A stretch of DNA of 64,000 nucleotides, from the NCBI GenBank assembly GCA_017541105.1, contig JAFXZS010000016.1, positions 1 through 64,000 of the forward strand, written 5' to 3'. The notes below the pieces were generated by a model. It had not been told where the DNA came from and did not search any database. It saw only the letters and a list, made by a program, of their open reading frames with translations. Positions 1 to 8,439 of the stretch are shown here, one piece after another; within the stretch, counting starts at the first letter, position 1, and each line of letters opens with the position of its first letter. The stretch is from Clostridia bacterium (GTDB lineage: Bacteria; Bacillota; Clostridia; Christensenellales; Aristaeellaceae). The translations under genes were made by a program, and so were the position numbers.

Positions 1-40
1 CTGTGCAGTTGTCAGGGTGCGTAGCAAAACTGCTCACCAT

Positions 41-158
<118 letters not shown>

Positions 159-165
159 TCCACAT

Positions 166-196
166 AACCCTGCTGCAGATGCAGCAGGGTTTGTTC
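166..196 (+). terminator. Intrinsic terminator of the rRNA operon
   Basis: An 11-bp perfect stem (AACCCTGCTGC / GCAGCAGGGTT) with an AGAT loop is followed by a short T-rich tail. It starts eight bases after the 5S gene, as expected for the end of an rRNA transcript. Confidence 0.85.
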
Positions 197-271
197 ATTT
201 ACCGGTGGACCGCAGCCAATATGGACGCGGCTCCCCGCCGGGGGGATTGCTTCAGCAGAATATTTTATGTA

Positions 272-505
272 TCAGGAACCCCGGATCAGACTGATGACGG
301 AAAACAGAATCAGCGCCATGGCTACGCCGATTATTGCGGACGCGATCTGACGGCTGAGTTTCCTTGCTTTCTCCGGAGGCATCTTTTCGGCACCGGCCAC
401 TTTATACATCAGGACCGACTTCCCGGGATCCCTGGAGAACCATAGGACCGCGGCTGCAAGAAGCAATGCGGCACCGAAGATCAGAAGAAAAATGTAGACT
501 GCCAT
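272..505 (-). CDS. Small two-helix membrane protein (DUF3784-like)
   Basis: A 77-residue protein with a hydrophobic helix at about 3-23 and a second at about 54-73, separated by a charged stretch (AGAEKMPPEKARKLSR). That arrangement resembles the small DUF3784 membrane proteins of Firmicutes, a likeness recalled rather than tested. A good ribosome site (GGAGGTG) precedes the ATG. It is the last gene of the minus-strand run that begins near 5588, 32 bases after the YhhN gene. Function unknown. Confidence 0.7.
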   Translation of the reverse strand: MAVYIFLLIFGAALLLAAAVLWFSRDPGKSVLMYKVAGAEKMPPEKARKLSRQIASAIIGVAMALILFSVISLIRGS

Positions 506-537
506 GCAGTTTCACCTCCGATTGTGATCATAACGGA

Positions 538-1173
538 TTACAGATACAGACAGGCAATGCCGAAAAGCAGCTGGGCAGCGTAATAGGTGATCATAATCGC
601 CCAATCAAGCGCTTTGCCGGAGAGGAAAAGCAGGCGCCGAAGCAGCAGGCTGTCACTGAGGAAGAACAGGGCGCCGCCGCAGGCAATCAGGATTCCCGGC
701 AGGGACCAAAGCGTGAAGCAGCCGACAGCGCAGGAGCACATGATGCTCAGGCCTACCCCGTAGACAATCAGCGGCTTGAGCTGTTTCCCGATCTGCTTCC
801 GCCAATGGTAGTAGATAAAAGCCATGAATCCCAGCAGCAGGAGAAGAATAATTCCATGTGGAAGCGCCACAGGAACGAGGCGGAGAAAGAAAGCAATATA
901 GCAGATATGGCCTGCCAGGAACAATCCGGCACCCGCCATGAAATTAAACTCAAGCACATAATCCGCCACAGCATGGATCAGCAATCCTGCCGCACATACA
1001 TAGCAAGACGGATTCAGGCGGATGGATGCGACCAGAGCAAACATGACCGCGCACAGCGTCCCGGCAGATTTATAGCATGAAGCCAGATGCAGATGGTCTT
1101 TATACCTGAAATGCAGATAGAGGGGGAGGCAGACACAGAGGCAGACAAAACAGGCGCCGGCAATCCAAATCAT
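538..1173 (-). CDS. YhhN family membrane protein
   Basis: A 211-residue polytopic protein with about seven to eight hydrophobic helices. The pattern fits the YhhN/TMEM86 family: an Asp-containing helix HAVADYVLEF near residue 67 and a second, GGALFFLSDSLL, near residue 166. Eukaryotic TMEM86 members hydrolyse lysoplasmalogens; the substrate of bacterial members is mostly unproven. Its ATG overlaps the stop codon of the upstream CHAP-like gene by one base (TGATG), so translation is probably coupled. Confidence 0.82.
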   Translation of the reverse strand: MIWIAGACFVCLCVCLPLYLHFRYKDHLHLASCYKSAGTLCAVMFALVASIRLNPSCYVCAAGLLIHAVADYVLEFNFMAGAGLFLAGHICYIAFFLRLVPVALPHGIILLLLLGFMAFIYYHWRKQIGKQLKPLIVYGVGLSIMCSCAVGCFTLWSLPGILIACGGALFFLSDSLLLRRLLFLSGKALDWAIMITYYAAQLLFGIACLYL

Positions 1174-2006
1174 CAGTTTCCCTCCTCCGCCGTGTCGGCC
1201 ATATATTCGGAAGGCAGCCAGGTCATCAGGAACTTACTGATATACATCTTATCATTTCCGTAGGTATAGTCATAGGAGAAGATCAGGCTTTCCGGCTGAT
1301 CCCGCTCTTCCTCCGGAACGAGCGTAAGATCCAGATTCAGCTTTTCTGCGGCAGGATCATAATCCCGGATGTATCTGCGGATGGTATGTGTGGCTTTATG
1401 GCGTACCCCGGCTTCATCGGTATAATCCAGGCTGACGTTCCCCTCAATGGTGGTAATCCGGTATTTTCCGTTCTCCAGAAGCCGGACATCCTCCACAAGC
1501 CCGACATGATAATTCGGTGTCAGGCCGCCGAATTTTTTATTCTTCGAATTGCTGTTTCCGAAGACCACAATAAAGCCCTTCTGGGGCAGGGAAGAGATCC
1601 GGTTCATTTTGGTATATCCGGTCACCAGTTTCCCGACACCGGCTTCCTTTACGTGAACAACGCCGGAGACCTCCCCCTTTTTGATTTTGTTTTTCTGTTC
1701 CATGGGGATACCGGTTTCCAGCGCGCACCAGGTGATGAACCCGCCGCACCAGCCATACCCTGTATGGGAACCGTTCCAGTCTGTATACTGATTCCTCTTT
1801 TTCAGCTCGGCTCCGTTGGCAGCTTCCAGTTCTCCGCGGGCCACTTCCAGGAGCGTCTGGATCTCCTGGGGTATTTCCTCCAGGATTTCAACGGGAACCA
1901 TGGGCGGCGCGGGCTCTTCTTTTTTCTTTTTGGAGGCAGCCAGTGCAGAGGAACAGCCAATTACCAGCACACAGAGAATGGCAGCCATTCGCCTCAGAAA
2001 CGTCAT
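1173..2006 (-). CDS. Secreted CHAP-like (cysteine amidase fold) protein
   Basis: A protein of about 277 residues with a signal peptide (ends near ALAAS, residues 22-26) and a short Lys/Pro linker. The following domain looks like CHAP/NlpC-type cysteine amidases: Cys in GYGWCGGFITWC (about 87-98), His in NYHVGLVEDV and a downstream EGN. Members usually cut peptidoglycan peptides or crosslinks. ATG at 2006 was chosen because AAGGAAGGG lies nine bases upstream; a TTG one codon earlier is possible. It shares its plan with the CHAP-like gene at 50473. The exact bond cleaved cannot be told. Confidence 0.75.
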   Translation of the reverse strand: MTFLRRMAAILCVLVIGCSSALAASKKKKEEPAPPMVPVEILEEIPQEIQTLLEVARGELEAANGAELKKRNQYTDWNGSHTGYGWCGGFITWCALETGIPMEQKNKIKKGEVSGVVHVKEAGVGKLVTGYTKMNRISSLPQKGFIVVFGNSNSKNKKFGGLTPNYHVGLVEDVRLLENGKYRITTIEGNVSLDYTDEAGVRHKATHTIRRYIRDYDPAAEKLNLDLTLVPEEERDQPESLIFSYDYTYGNDKMYISKFLMTWLPSEYMADTAEEGN

Positions 2007-2032
2007 CAAGGAGATCCCTTCCTTTCTTCAGG

Positions 2033-2272
2033 TTACAGTCCGAAGGTGTCATACAGCGATTCCGGTGTGACGGAAGGCTCCGCCGCGGGCAAAGGAGTTT
2101 CTTCCGGAATGCGGGAGGATTCCTCCGCCGGGACGGATGTTTCAGCGCCGGAGGATACCGGTGAATCCCCGGCCGGAACCAGAAATGTTTTTCCGTTCCA
2201 CAGGACAGAGGCAATCAGGAGGCAAGTCAGGATCAGTGTAATCAACCTGATCCGGGAACGCATAAGTTTCAT
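2033..2272 (-). CDS. Small membrane-anchored protein with Ser/Pro/Glu tail
   Basis: A 79-residue protein with one N-terminal hydrophobic helix (about 9-25) and a low-complexity, extracytoplasmic Ser/Pro/Glu/Thr tail. No known domain was recognised. A strong ribosome site (AAAGGAGG, six bases before ATG) overlaps the end of the upstream SEDS-like gene, which argues that it is translated. It sits where a class B penicillin-binding protein often follows an FHA-FtsW pair, but it has no transpeptidase domain. Confidence 0.6.
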   Translation of the reverse strand: MKLMRSRIRLITLILTCLLIASVLWNGKTFLVPAGDSPVSSGAETSVPAEESSRIPEETPLPAAEPSVTPESLYDTFGL

Positions 2273-2283
2273 TCAGTCCTCCT

Positions 2284-3417
2284 TTACCGGGACAGCATCG
2301 CCAGATGTGTATCCTCTTCCAGATCCGCGCGGTTTCTGGCGGAAACTCCTGACAACAGCCCCAACAGGAACATCTGCCCGGCCAGGACCGGCAGGGATGA
2401 GGCAAGAAGCGGCAAATCCATTGCCACAGGCGGAATCAGCCCTGCCAGGGAGAGGAAGACTGCAAGCATCCGGAGCCCCAGCAGCAGCAGAACGCCCAGC
2501 GCCAGTGACGCGTGAAAGGAATTACGCGCACACTGTGAGACAGAAGAACAACGGAACAGCAGCAACAGCATCAGCAGGAAAACGCACAGCAACAGCACCA
2601 GTCCGTATTGCTCTCCCAGCGAAAGGAAGAACGAAAGCTCCGGATCCGGGGAAGCAGAAGCGTCCGGAACGGACTGCGATCCGATCCACCCCATGGAAGA
2701 AAGCACGGACAGCGGGGAGGAGAGGGCTGAAGGCTGCAGACGCTCCCGGCTTAACAGCCCGAAACACAGCCCTCCGGCAGCGGCGCCGAGCAGGGACAAT
2801 CCGGACCAGAGCGCGCTGCCGGAGCAGGCCCAGAAGATCAGGACGGTTGCCACTCCCCAGACAGCGGCGGAAACCAGGTCTTTCTGCAGAAGAAGCAGTG
2901 CCAGGCCGAAGAGCGCGATTCCCAGGGCAGCTGCTCTGATACGAAATGAAAGAAAAGCGGCCACTGACAGCAGCAGCAGTGCCAGCCCGGCCTCCGTCAG
3001 CGGGAAAGAGAATTCGGGATAGAGGAGGGGAGGAACCAGCAAAGCGATCCCGCAAAGCCCCGCTCCCAGCGCGGAAGGAAAAGAAGGCCTGAAGATCCGA
3101 ATCAGTACCGCTCCCGCCGGGAGCAGCATAAGCCCTGCCGCGCAATGCATTCCCTGGACCAGCGCTGCATTCGGATCTGAAGCGGCAGGCGCCAGGATGC
3201 CGAAGGCGCAAAGAATCATCGCCATACACAGGGCGGGGCGGTCCAGGGAAAAAACCCGGACGGGGATCAGATCATAGAACAGCATCACCGCCGGTACGGC
3301 CGCAGCAAGCAGATAAAGCCGGGAATCCCCGCCTGCGGCGGCAGGCAGGAGAAAAGTCAGAGCGAAAAAAAGCATAGCTGCCGTCAGGACCCGGAAATGG
3401 GAGGAACGTTTTTTCAT
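2284..3417 (-). CDS. Divergent FtsW/RodA (SEDS)-like membrane protein
   Basis: A 377-residue protein with about ten hydrophobic helices. The stretch ELSFFLSLGEQYGLVLLL (near 268-285) matches the SEDS signature DFIFAIIGEELG, and the last helices (LIPPVAMDLPLLASS) match the family C-terminus. However, the residue aligned with the catalytic Asp is Leu, and the conserved SYGGSS motif is absent. SEDS proteins polymerise glycan strands from lipid II; this copy may be inactive or structural. Its start overlaps the FHA gene by four bases, and FHA-FtsW pairs are common in Gram-positive bacteria. Confidence 0.6.
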   Translation of the reverse strand: MKKRSSHFRVLTAAMLFFALTFLLPAAAGGDSRLYLLAAAVPAVMLFYDLIPVRVFSLDRPALCMAMILCAFGILAPAASDPNAALVQGMHCAAGLMLLPAGAVLIRIFRPSFPSALGAGLCGIALLVPPLLYPEFSFPLTEAGLALLLLSVAAFLSFRIRAAALGIALFGLALLLLQKDLVSAAVWGVATVLIFWACSGSALWSGLSLLGAAAGGLCFGLLSRERLQPSALSSPLSVLSSMGWIGSQSVPDASASPDPELSFFLSLGEQYGLVLLLCVFLLMLLLLFRCSSVSQCARNSFHASLALGVLLLLGLRMLAVFLSLAGLIPPVAMDLPLLASSLPVLAGQMFLLGLLSGVSARNRADLEEDTHLAMLSR

Positions 3418-4163
3418 TCACCGATGTCCTCCTTCCACAGGTCCGATTGATGAGGTTCAGGCGCACCGGAGGACAGAGGGTCCGGCATCGCAGGCGCTTC
3501 CGCGGACTTGGACATCAAAGAATCCGGAACGGAAGGAATATCCGTGCTGAACGGCGCACCACAGGCCGGCGGGCCGGGCTGCGGCGAATAAACCTCCGGC
3601 TGGACCGGCATATCCCGGAAAGACGGCTGAACAAGCTCCGCAGGAGGGAGATCCTGACGCTGAAGCGGAAGATGATCCAGCGCTGCAAACAGATGAAGCC
3701 GCAGGACGGCTGAACCGACCTGCAGAACGGAACCGTGGGACATCGGCACGGCCGACGCATCCGTACGGCAGGTGACAGGCATTCCGTTAATCAGTACCTC
3801 ACACCCGGTCCGCGGATAAATCAGAAGCCCCAGCCCGTCTTTCCACGAGAAATCCAGATGGCGGGAATGCACGCCCGTGCATGGAATCACCAGATCACAG
3901 GAACGGATGGCTCCGAGCACTCCTTCCCGGGGAACAGGAAACCAGGAGTTTTCCGCAAGATCCCGGCCTCCGGAAAGGACGACCATTTCCCCTACGGTCC
4001 CGCTGCCGGGAAGGGAACGCTTTTTTTCCCTGCGTTCCGCGGAATCGGATACCAGCCAGATCAGGACATACAGAACGAGAAGAACGGCAAAAAAGGGAAA
4101 GAGCCAGCGGGAGACTGTGAACAGAATCCGGTAGATTTCCGCAGAATCAACAGACATTTCCAC
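3414..4163 (-). CDS. Membrane-anchored FHA-domain protein
   Basis: A 249-residue protein with one transmembrane helix (about 14-37), then a forkhead-associated fold around residues 58-155: GAIRSCDLVIP, the SR-H signature in HSRHLDFSW, and VLINGMPV. FHA domains bind phosphothreonine peptides, so it may read Ser/Thr kinase signals on cell-wall proteins. The last 90 residues are Pro/Ser-rich and probably disordered. It is translationally coupled to the SEDS-like gene downstream. No kinase gene is in the window. Confidence 0.82.
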   Translation of the reverse strand: MEMSVDSAEIYRILFTVSRWLFPFFAVLLVLYVLIWLVSDSAERREKKRSLPGSGTVGEMVVLSGGRDLAENSWFPVPREGVLGAIRSCDLVIPCTGVHSRHLDFSWKDGLGLLIYPRTGCEVLINGMPVTCRTDASAVPMSHGSVLQVGSAVLRLHLFAALDHLPLQRQDLPPAELVQPSFRDMPVQPEVYSPQPGPPACGAPFSTDIPSVPDSLMSKSAEAPAMPDPLSSGAPEPHQSDLWKEDIGE

Positions 4164-4184
4164 ATCTCCTTCCCTGCGGTGCTT

Positions 4185-5069
4185 TTACCTGGAATCCGCA
4201 GGAGCCGACAGGGCTTCCCTCAGCGTATCCATATTCCGGAGCATAACCGTTTCATAATAATCGAGCGGTACATCCTCCTCGGGTCCTGTGACAACAGGGT
4301 CCAGATAATAGACGGGGGATCCTGTCTCTCTGGACAAAGTCCGGGCGGAAAGCTCCGGGTATTGCGGTTCCACAAAAAGAGGCGGATTGCCAAGCTGTGA
4401 AATCTCCCGAACCAGAGAGGCCATTTGCGCGGGGCTCAATGTTTCTCCGGGCTCCTTGTTGACAACGGCAACCACATGCAGGCCGTATGCCTCGGCAAAA
4501 TACGGAAACGCCTCATGGAATGTAACAATGTCCTTCCGGGGCAAATCCCGGAGCCCGTCCCGCAACGCCTGATCCAGCGCTTCCAGCCGGGCCCGGTACG
4601 CCGCAAGGTTTTCATTGATGGCTGCTTCATCCCGGGGGAAAGCGGAAATCAACCCGGCTGCCAGGTTTTCCGCCATCCGGACAGCTTTGGAAACATCCAG
4701 CCAGATATGCGAATTGGTTTCCCCGTAATGATCCGTTTTCAACAGCTCGATACCGGAAGATGCCTCCACGACCGGAAGATCCGGTAAAGCCCTGACAAGT
4801 TCAGGAAGGAAAGCTTCCATTCCGGCGCCGTTGACCAGAAATATATCGGCGCCGGAAAGCGCCTTCATATCCGCCGTCTGAAGCTGATAATCATGGAGAC
4901 AGCCCACGGACGGGGCTGCAAGATTCCGGACAGAAATATGGTCCAGCCCGGTTGTAAGATTCAGCGCCATGATCCAGATCGGGTAAAAACTCGTCAGGAC
5001 GGATTCACAGCATGCAGAACAGGGCAGCAAGACCAGTACCAGAAATAAAGCGATCCATTTCTTCATCAT
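4185..5069 (-). CDS. Zinc/manganese ABC transporter substrate-binding protein (ZnuA/TroA type)
   Basis: About 294 residues with a signal peptide (hydrophobic to about residue 18, ending CSACCES). Metal-ligand candidates of the cluster A-I family are present: His in GCLHDYQ, NSHIWLDV and TFHEAFPYFAEAYG, plus a C-terminal acidic ligand region. Such proteins deliver Zn2+ or Mn2+ to a permease/ATPase pair. ATG at 5069 was chosen because AAAGG lies directly against the upstream ATG at 5075. No metal permease or ATPase adjoins it, so it must pair with components elsewhere. Confidence 0.85.
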   Translation of the reverse strand: MMKKWIALFLVLVLLPCSACCESVLTSFYPIWIMALNLTTGLDHISVRNLAAPSVGCLHDYQLQTADMKALSGADIFLVNGAGMEAFLPELVRALPDLPVVEASSGIELLKTDHYGETNSHIWLDVSKAVRMAENLAAGLISAFPRDEAAINENLAAYRARLEALDQALRDGLRDLPRKDIVTFHEAFPYFAEAYGLHVVAVVNKEPGETLSPAQMASLVREISQLGNPPLFVEPQYPELSARTLSRETGSPVYYLDPVVTGPEEDVPLDYYETVMLRNMDTLREALSAPADSR

Positions 5070-5105
5070 TTTCATCCTTTGGCCAATGTGCAGAGCAGGT
5101 TATAC

Positions 5106-5588
5106 TTATACATCAGGCAGCCATGTCTCCCAGTCAGAACGCGGACGGGTATCGCGTATGATCCTGCTGAACATCTGTCTCTCCTGTTCAGGCATGAATT
5201 CCTGAAACCGGGTTACCAGGGTCCGCATGGCGGAGAAAGAACCGGATTCCATGCAGTAGGCATGAAGGGCATCATACTGGACGGAATAAACCTTCATCTG
5301 ATCAAAAAGGACTCCCATCACATCATCCGCAGCGTCCTTCAGTTCGGAAGTGCGGACTCTGCGAAACGTCCCGTCATTCATACGGACAGACATGCCGGCG
5401 CCCAAACGGTTATAGAGCATATTGAACAGGGTGTCTTCCACGCGCGCGGAAAGACGTGAAATGGATTCCCTGTAGGGCGCCCAGGAGCGAAGGAGTTCCG
5501 CCAGCGGATCCGTAAAGCCGGGCTCATCGACCAATGCGGAGCCCAGGCGGCTGCGAAGCGCTTCCCGCACGTGCCAGGATTCAATCAT
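5106..5588 (-). CDS. Conserved-looking protein of unknown function
   Basis: A 160-residue, mostly helical, soluble protein without signal peptide or membrane helix. No family was recognised. It is rich in Arg, Asp and Met and ends with RPRSDWETWLPDV. ATG at 5588 is preferred because GGAGGA lies six bases upstream, while the alternative ATG at 5594 abuts it. It is the first gene of the minus-strand run, 36 bases from the ZnuA-like gene, under a promoter at 5622-5650. Confidence 0.65.
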   Translation of the reverse strand: MIESWHVREALRSRLGSALVDEPGFTDPLAELLRSWAPYRESISRLSARVEDTLFNMLYNRLGAGMSVRMNDGTFRRVRTSELKDAADDVMGVLFDQMKVYSVQYDALHAYCMESGSFSAMRTLVTRFQEFMPEQERQMFSRIIRDTRPRSDWETWLPDV

Positions 5589-5594
5589 GGCCAT

Positions 5595-5968
5595 TCCTCC
5601 GTTCTGTTTCCGATTAAAAGTATTATATCACATTCCCGTGTATTAATTAAATATTAATTCTTTTTGGGAAAAAGTCAAAAACAGGGGGATACAGAAAAAA
5701 AACGAATCATGGAGCCTCCTGAAATCATAAATCTGGTAGAGAAAACAGAGGCTGCCCACAAAACCTTGAAAAGGGCTAAAAATGAATTCTTACAAAAGTA
5801 TCAAATTATCCACAGGGCGGGAAAGGTTGAAATTCAAGGCCTTTTTTGTTAAGATAGTCGGGCCGGTTCTGGATTTTGAAGTTATCCACAGCTGGGTTAT
5901 CCACAGCTCACGAGCGATTCGTGTGCTTTTTTACACCCGATAAACAGGTATCTGGAGGCATCGGATGC
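5595..5968. other. oriC: Replication origin (oriC) region with DnaA boxes
   Basis: A 374-base non-coding stretch before dnaA. It holds three perfect TTATCCACA DnaA boxes in the same orientation at 5806-5814, 5882-5890 and 5897-5905; the last two are 15 bases apart. An AT-rich tract at about 5625-5665 (ATTAATTAAATATTAATTC) could be the unwinding element. Boxes plus AT-rich DNA next to dnaA are the standard layout of bacterial origins. Opening and initiation at this site are inferred. Confidence 0.8.
5622..5650 (-). promoter_or_regulatory. Promoter for the minus-strand run starting at 5588
   Basis: Read on the minus strand: TTAATT (5650-5645), 17-bp spacer, then perfect TATAAT (5627-5622). The start codon lies about 34 bases downstream. 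It sits inside the AT-rich part of the origin, so transcription here leads away from dnaA. Confidence 0.65.
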
Positions 5969-7294
5969 ATGATCGATAAGGAAACACTTTGGGAACAAGC
6001 CTGCGCATTGCTGGTTCAAAATATGAATTACGTTTCCTACACCACGTGGGTCGAAGACAACATGGTTCCCGTGGCGCTGGATGGCAATACGCTGGTGATC
6101 AGTGTGAAAATGGAAGGCATGATTTCAATGATTCAGAAAAAGTACCTTCCGCTGATCGAAAAGTGCCTGAGTGAATCCGCCGGGGAACAGATGAAAGCGC
6201 GCCTGATGGGGAAGAACGCAGCAGAGGTGCTGGTTCATCCGGATGAGGAAGACCATGATGACAGCGACCCGCATCTGAATCCCAAATATACATTTGAAAA
6301 CTTCGTTCTCGGAGACGCGAACCGATTCGCGTACGCCGCGGCGCTGGCCGTCGCGGAAAGCCCTACCGAAGCCTATAATCCGCTGTTTATCTACGGCGGG
6401 GTGGGGCTGGGAAAGACCCACCTGATGCAGGCGATCGGCCATTTTGTCCGGCAGAACGATCCGCAGAAGAAAATCATGTATATTACCAGCGAAAGCTTTA
6501 CCAATGAAATGATCAGCGCGATTCAGCAGAAAAAAACATATGAATTCCGGGAAAAGATCCGGAAGGTGGATGTGCTGATGGTGGACGATATTCAGTTTAT
6601 TGCGGGCCGGGAAAGCACCCAGCGGGAGTTTTTCAACACTTTCAATGAACTGTACAACGACAACAAACGTATTGTGCTGACCAGCGATAAGCCGCCGAAG
6701 GATATCCAGCGCCTGGAAGAGCGGCTGTGTTCCCGGTTTGAATGGGGCCTGGTGGCGGATATCCAGCGCCCCGATGTGGATACCCGGCTGGCGATTCTGA
6801 AGGGGAAAGCGAAGCAGGAGAATATTTCCGTACCGGATGACGTCCTCCAGATGATCGCGGTACAGATTGACAGCAACGTACGGGAACTGGAAGGCTGCCT
6901 GTCGAGGCTGGTTGCTTTTTCAAACATGACAGGCCGCCCGATTACCCCTGAACTGTGTGAAGAAGCCATGAAAGGGGTTCTGGACCAGAAACGGCACAAG
7001 CAGGTGACAGCAGAGCTGATCATGAACACAGCCAGCGATTTTTACGGGCTTACGCTGAACGACCTGACCGGGCCCACACGGAAAAGGGAGATTACCGTGC
7101 CGAGGCAGATCGCCATGTATCTCACCCGGGAAATGACGGGAATGAGCCTTCCGCAAATCGGGAACGCCTTCGGCGGGCGGGACCACACAACGGTCATGCA
7201 CAGCTGCAAAACCGTGGAAGCGGCCATGGTAACAAACCCCAATCTGCGCCTGGTGGTGGATGAGATCAAAAGGCTGGTCAAAAACTCCATGTAA
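5969..7294 (+). CDS. dnaA: Chromosomal replication initiator DnaA
   Basis: 441 residues, normal for DnaA. An N-terminal domain I is followed by a short linker and the AAA+ domain: Walker A GGVGLGKTH (about 142-150), Walker B DVLMVDDIQF (about 200-209). The C-terminal helix-turn-helix carries the signature GGRDHTTVMHSCK (about 401). It binds the boxes just upstream and melts the origin. ATG at 5969 was chosen because GGAGG lies ten bases before it; an upstream in-frame start at 5876 would run through two DnaA boxes. The next gene is pheS, not dnaN. Confidence 0.98.
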   Translation: MIDKETLWEQACALLVQNMNYVSYTTWVEDNMVPVALDGNTLVISVKMEGMISMIQKKYLPLIEKCLSESAGEQMKARLMGKNAAEVLVHPDEEDHDDSDPHLNPKYTFENFVLGDANRFAYAAALAVAESPTEAYNPLFIYGGVGLGKTHLMQAIGHFVRQNDPQKKIMYITSESFTNEMISAIQQKKTYEFREKIRKVDVLMVDDIQFIAGRESTQREFFNTFNELYNDNKRIVLTSDKPPKDIQRLEERLCSRFEWGLVADIQRPDVDTRLAILKGKAKQENISVPDDVLQMIAVQIDSNVRELEGCLSRLVAFSNMTGRPITPELCEEAMKGVLDQKRHKQVTAELIMNTASDFYGLTLNDLTGPTRKREITVPRQIAMYLTREMTGMSLPQIGNAFGGRDHTTVMHSCKTVEAAMVTNPNLRLVVDEIKRLVKNSM

Positions 7295-7306
7295 CAGGGG
7301 TTTTGC

Positions 7307-7334
7307 GCGGGACACGATGTGTCCCGCTTTTTTC
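7307..7334 (+). terminator. Intrinsic terminator after dnaA
   Basis: A nine-bp stem GCGGGACAC / GTGTCCCGC with a three-base loop is followed by seven T. It lies 12 bases past the dnaA stop, so dnaA is monocistronic. Confidence 0.93.
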
Positions 7335-7364
7335 TTTACAATCCAAAACCATGCGTGATATAAT
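7335..7364 (+). promoter_or_regulatory. Promoter for pheST
   Basis: TTTACA (7335-7340), 18-bp spacer, TATAAT (7359-7364). The expected leader before pheS is only about 28 bases, too short for the T-box often found before this operon in Firmicutes. Confidence 0.75.
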
Positions 7365-7398
7365 AGCCGCTGAACTTTCCAAGCAGGAGTGAAGGAAG

Positions 7399-8424
7399 AT
7401 GGAGCAAAAGATTCAGGCGCTGCGGGAAGAAATGGCGCAGCGGATCAGTCAGATTCAGTCCAAGGAGACCCTGGCATCCTTCTGGCAGGATTTTCTGGGA
7501 AAAAAAGGAAGCATCGCCGGCCTGATGAAGGGCCTTGGCGCGGTCCCGAAGGAAGACCGCCCCGCCATGGGGAAATTCATCAATGACTTCAAGGTTCAGG
7601 TCGAAGAAAAATACGCGGCTCTGAGCGAACGCATGGAACAGATGGAGCTGCAGGCCAGAAACCGGAGGGAAGCGGTGGATATTACCCTGCCCGGCGTGAA
7701 ACGGCCTACGGGCAGCCTGCATCCGCTGACCCTGGTAAAGGAAGAAATGATTCAGGTCTTTGCCGGTATGGGCTTTGATATCTTCGAGGGGCCGGAAATC
7801 GAAGACGACGATCATAACTTCACACGCCTGAATGTCCCGAAGGATCATCCTTCCCGCGATATGCAGGACACCTTTTACCTGGATCAGGAATGGCTGCTGC
7901 GGACACAGACCAGCGGCGGCCAGATCCGTGTGATGGACCGGCAGAAACCGCCGATCAAAGTGCTGGTGCCCGGACGGGTTTTCCGGTCGGACAGCGATGC
8001 GACACATTCTCCCATGTTCCATCAGATGGAAGGCCTGGTGGTGGACAAGGGGATTACCTTATGCGACCTGCAGGGGATGCTGGACAGGTTTGTGCAGCAG
8101 CTGTTTGACGAGAATGTGCGGACGCGCCTGCGCCCCAGCTATTTTCCCTTCACCGAGCCAAGCGTAGAGGTGGACGTCAGCTGTTTTGAATGCGGCGGCA
8201 AGGGATGTTCCCTGTGCAAGCACACGGGATGGATTGAAGTGCTGGGCGGCGGCGTTGTGCATCCCCATGTACTGGAAAACTGCGGTATTGATCCTTCCGT
8301 GTATTCCGGCATCGCATTCGGGATCGGCATTGAGCGGATTACCATGCTGAAATACGGCATCAACAATATCGGCCTGCTGTTTGAGAACGATCTTCGGTTC
8401 CTGGAGCAGTTTAAAGAGGCATAA
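7399..8424 (+). CDS. pheS: Phenylalanyl-tRNA synthetase alpha subunit
   Basis: 341 residues, the usual length. A coiled-coil N-terminus (about 1-85) binds tRNA-Phe. The class II catalytic core follows, with motif 2 [18 protein letters not shown] (about 191-208), the [10 protein letters not shown] loop (about 251) and motif 3 [15 protein letters not shown] (about 306). With PheT it forms the alpha2-beta2 enzyme that charges tRNA-Phe. AGGAG lies nine bases before ATG. pheT follows after 15 bases. Confidence 0.98.
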   Translation: MEQKIQALREEMAQRISQIQSKETLASFWQDFLGKKGSIAGLMKGLGAVPKEDRPAMGKFINDFKVQVEEKYAALSERMEQMELQARNRREAVDITLPGVKRPTGSLHPLTLVKEEMIQVFAGMGFDIFEGPEIEDDDHNFTRLNVPKDHPSRDMQDTFYLDQEWLLRTQTSGGQIRVMDRQKPPIKVLVPGRVFRSDSDATHSPMFHQMEGLVVDKGITLCDLQGMLDRFVQQLFDENVRTRLRPSYFPFTEPSVEVDVSCFECGGKGCSLCKHTGWIEVLGGGVVHPHVLENCGIDPSVYSGIAFGIGIERITMLKYGINNIGLLFENDLRFLEQFKEA

Positions 8425-8439
8425 AGGAGAGAAAACGCG

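Noticed and set aside
1386-2939. A 517-codon plus-strand frame across the minus-strand envelope genes
   Set aside because: It crosses several real genes and has Arg/Ala/Pro-biased nonsense composition.
5664-5852. A 62-residue frame between the minus-strand run and dnaA
   Set aside because: It lies in the origin, overlaps the first DnaA box, has no convincing ribosome site and no recognisable family.
7365-7398. Possible T-box riboswitch before pheS
   Set aside because: Only about 28 bases separate the predicted start of transcription from the ATG; no T-box sequence or specifier loop.
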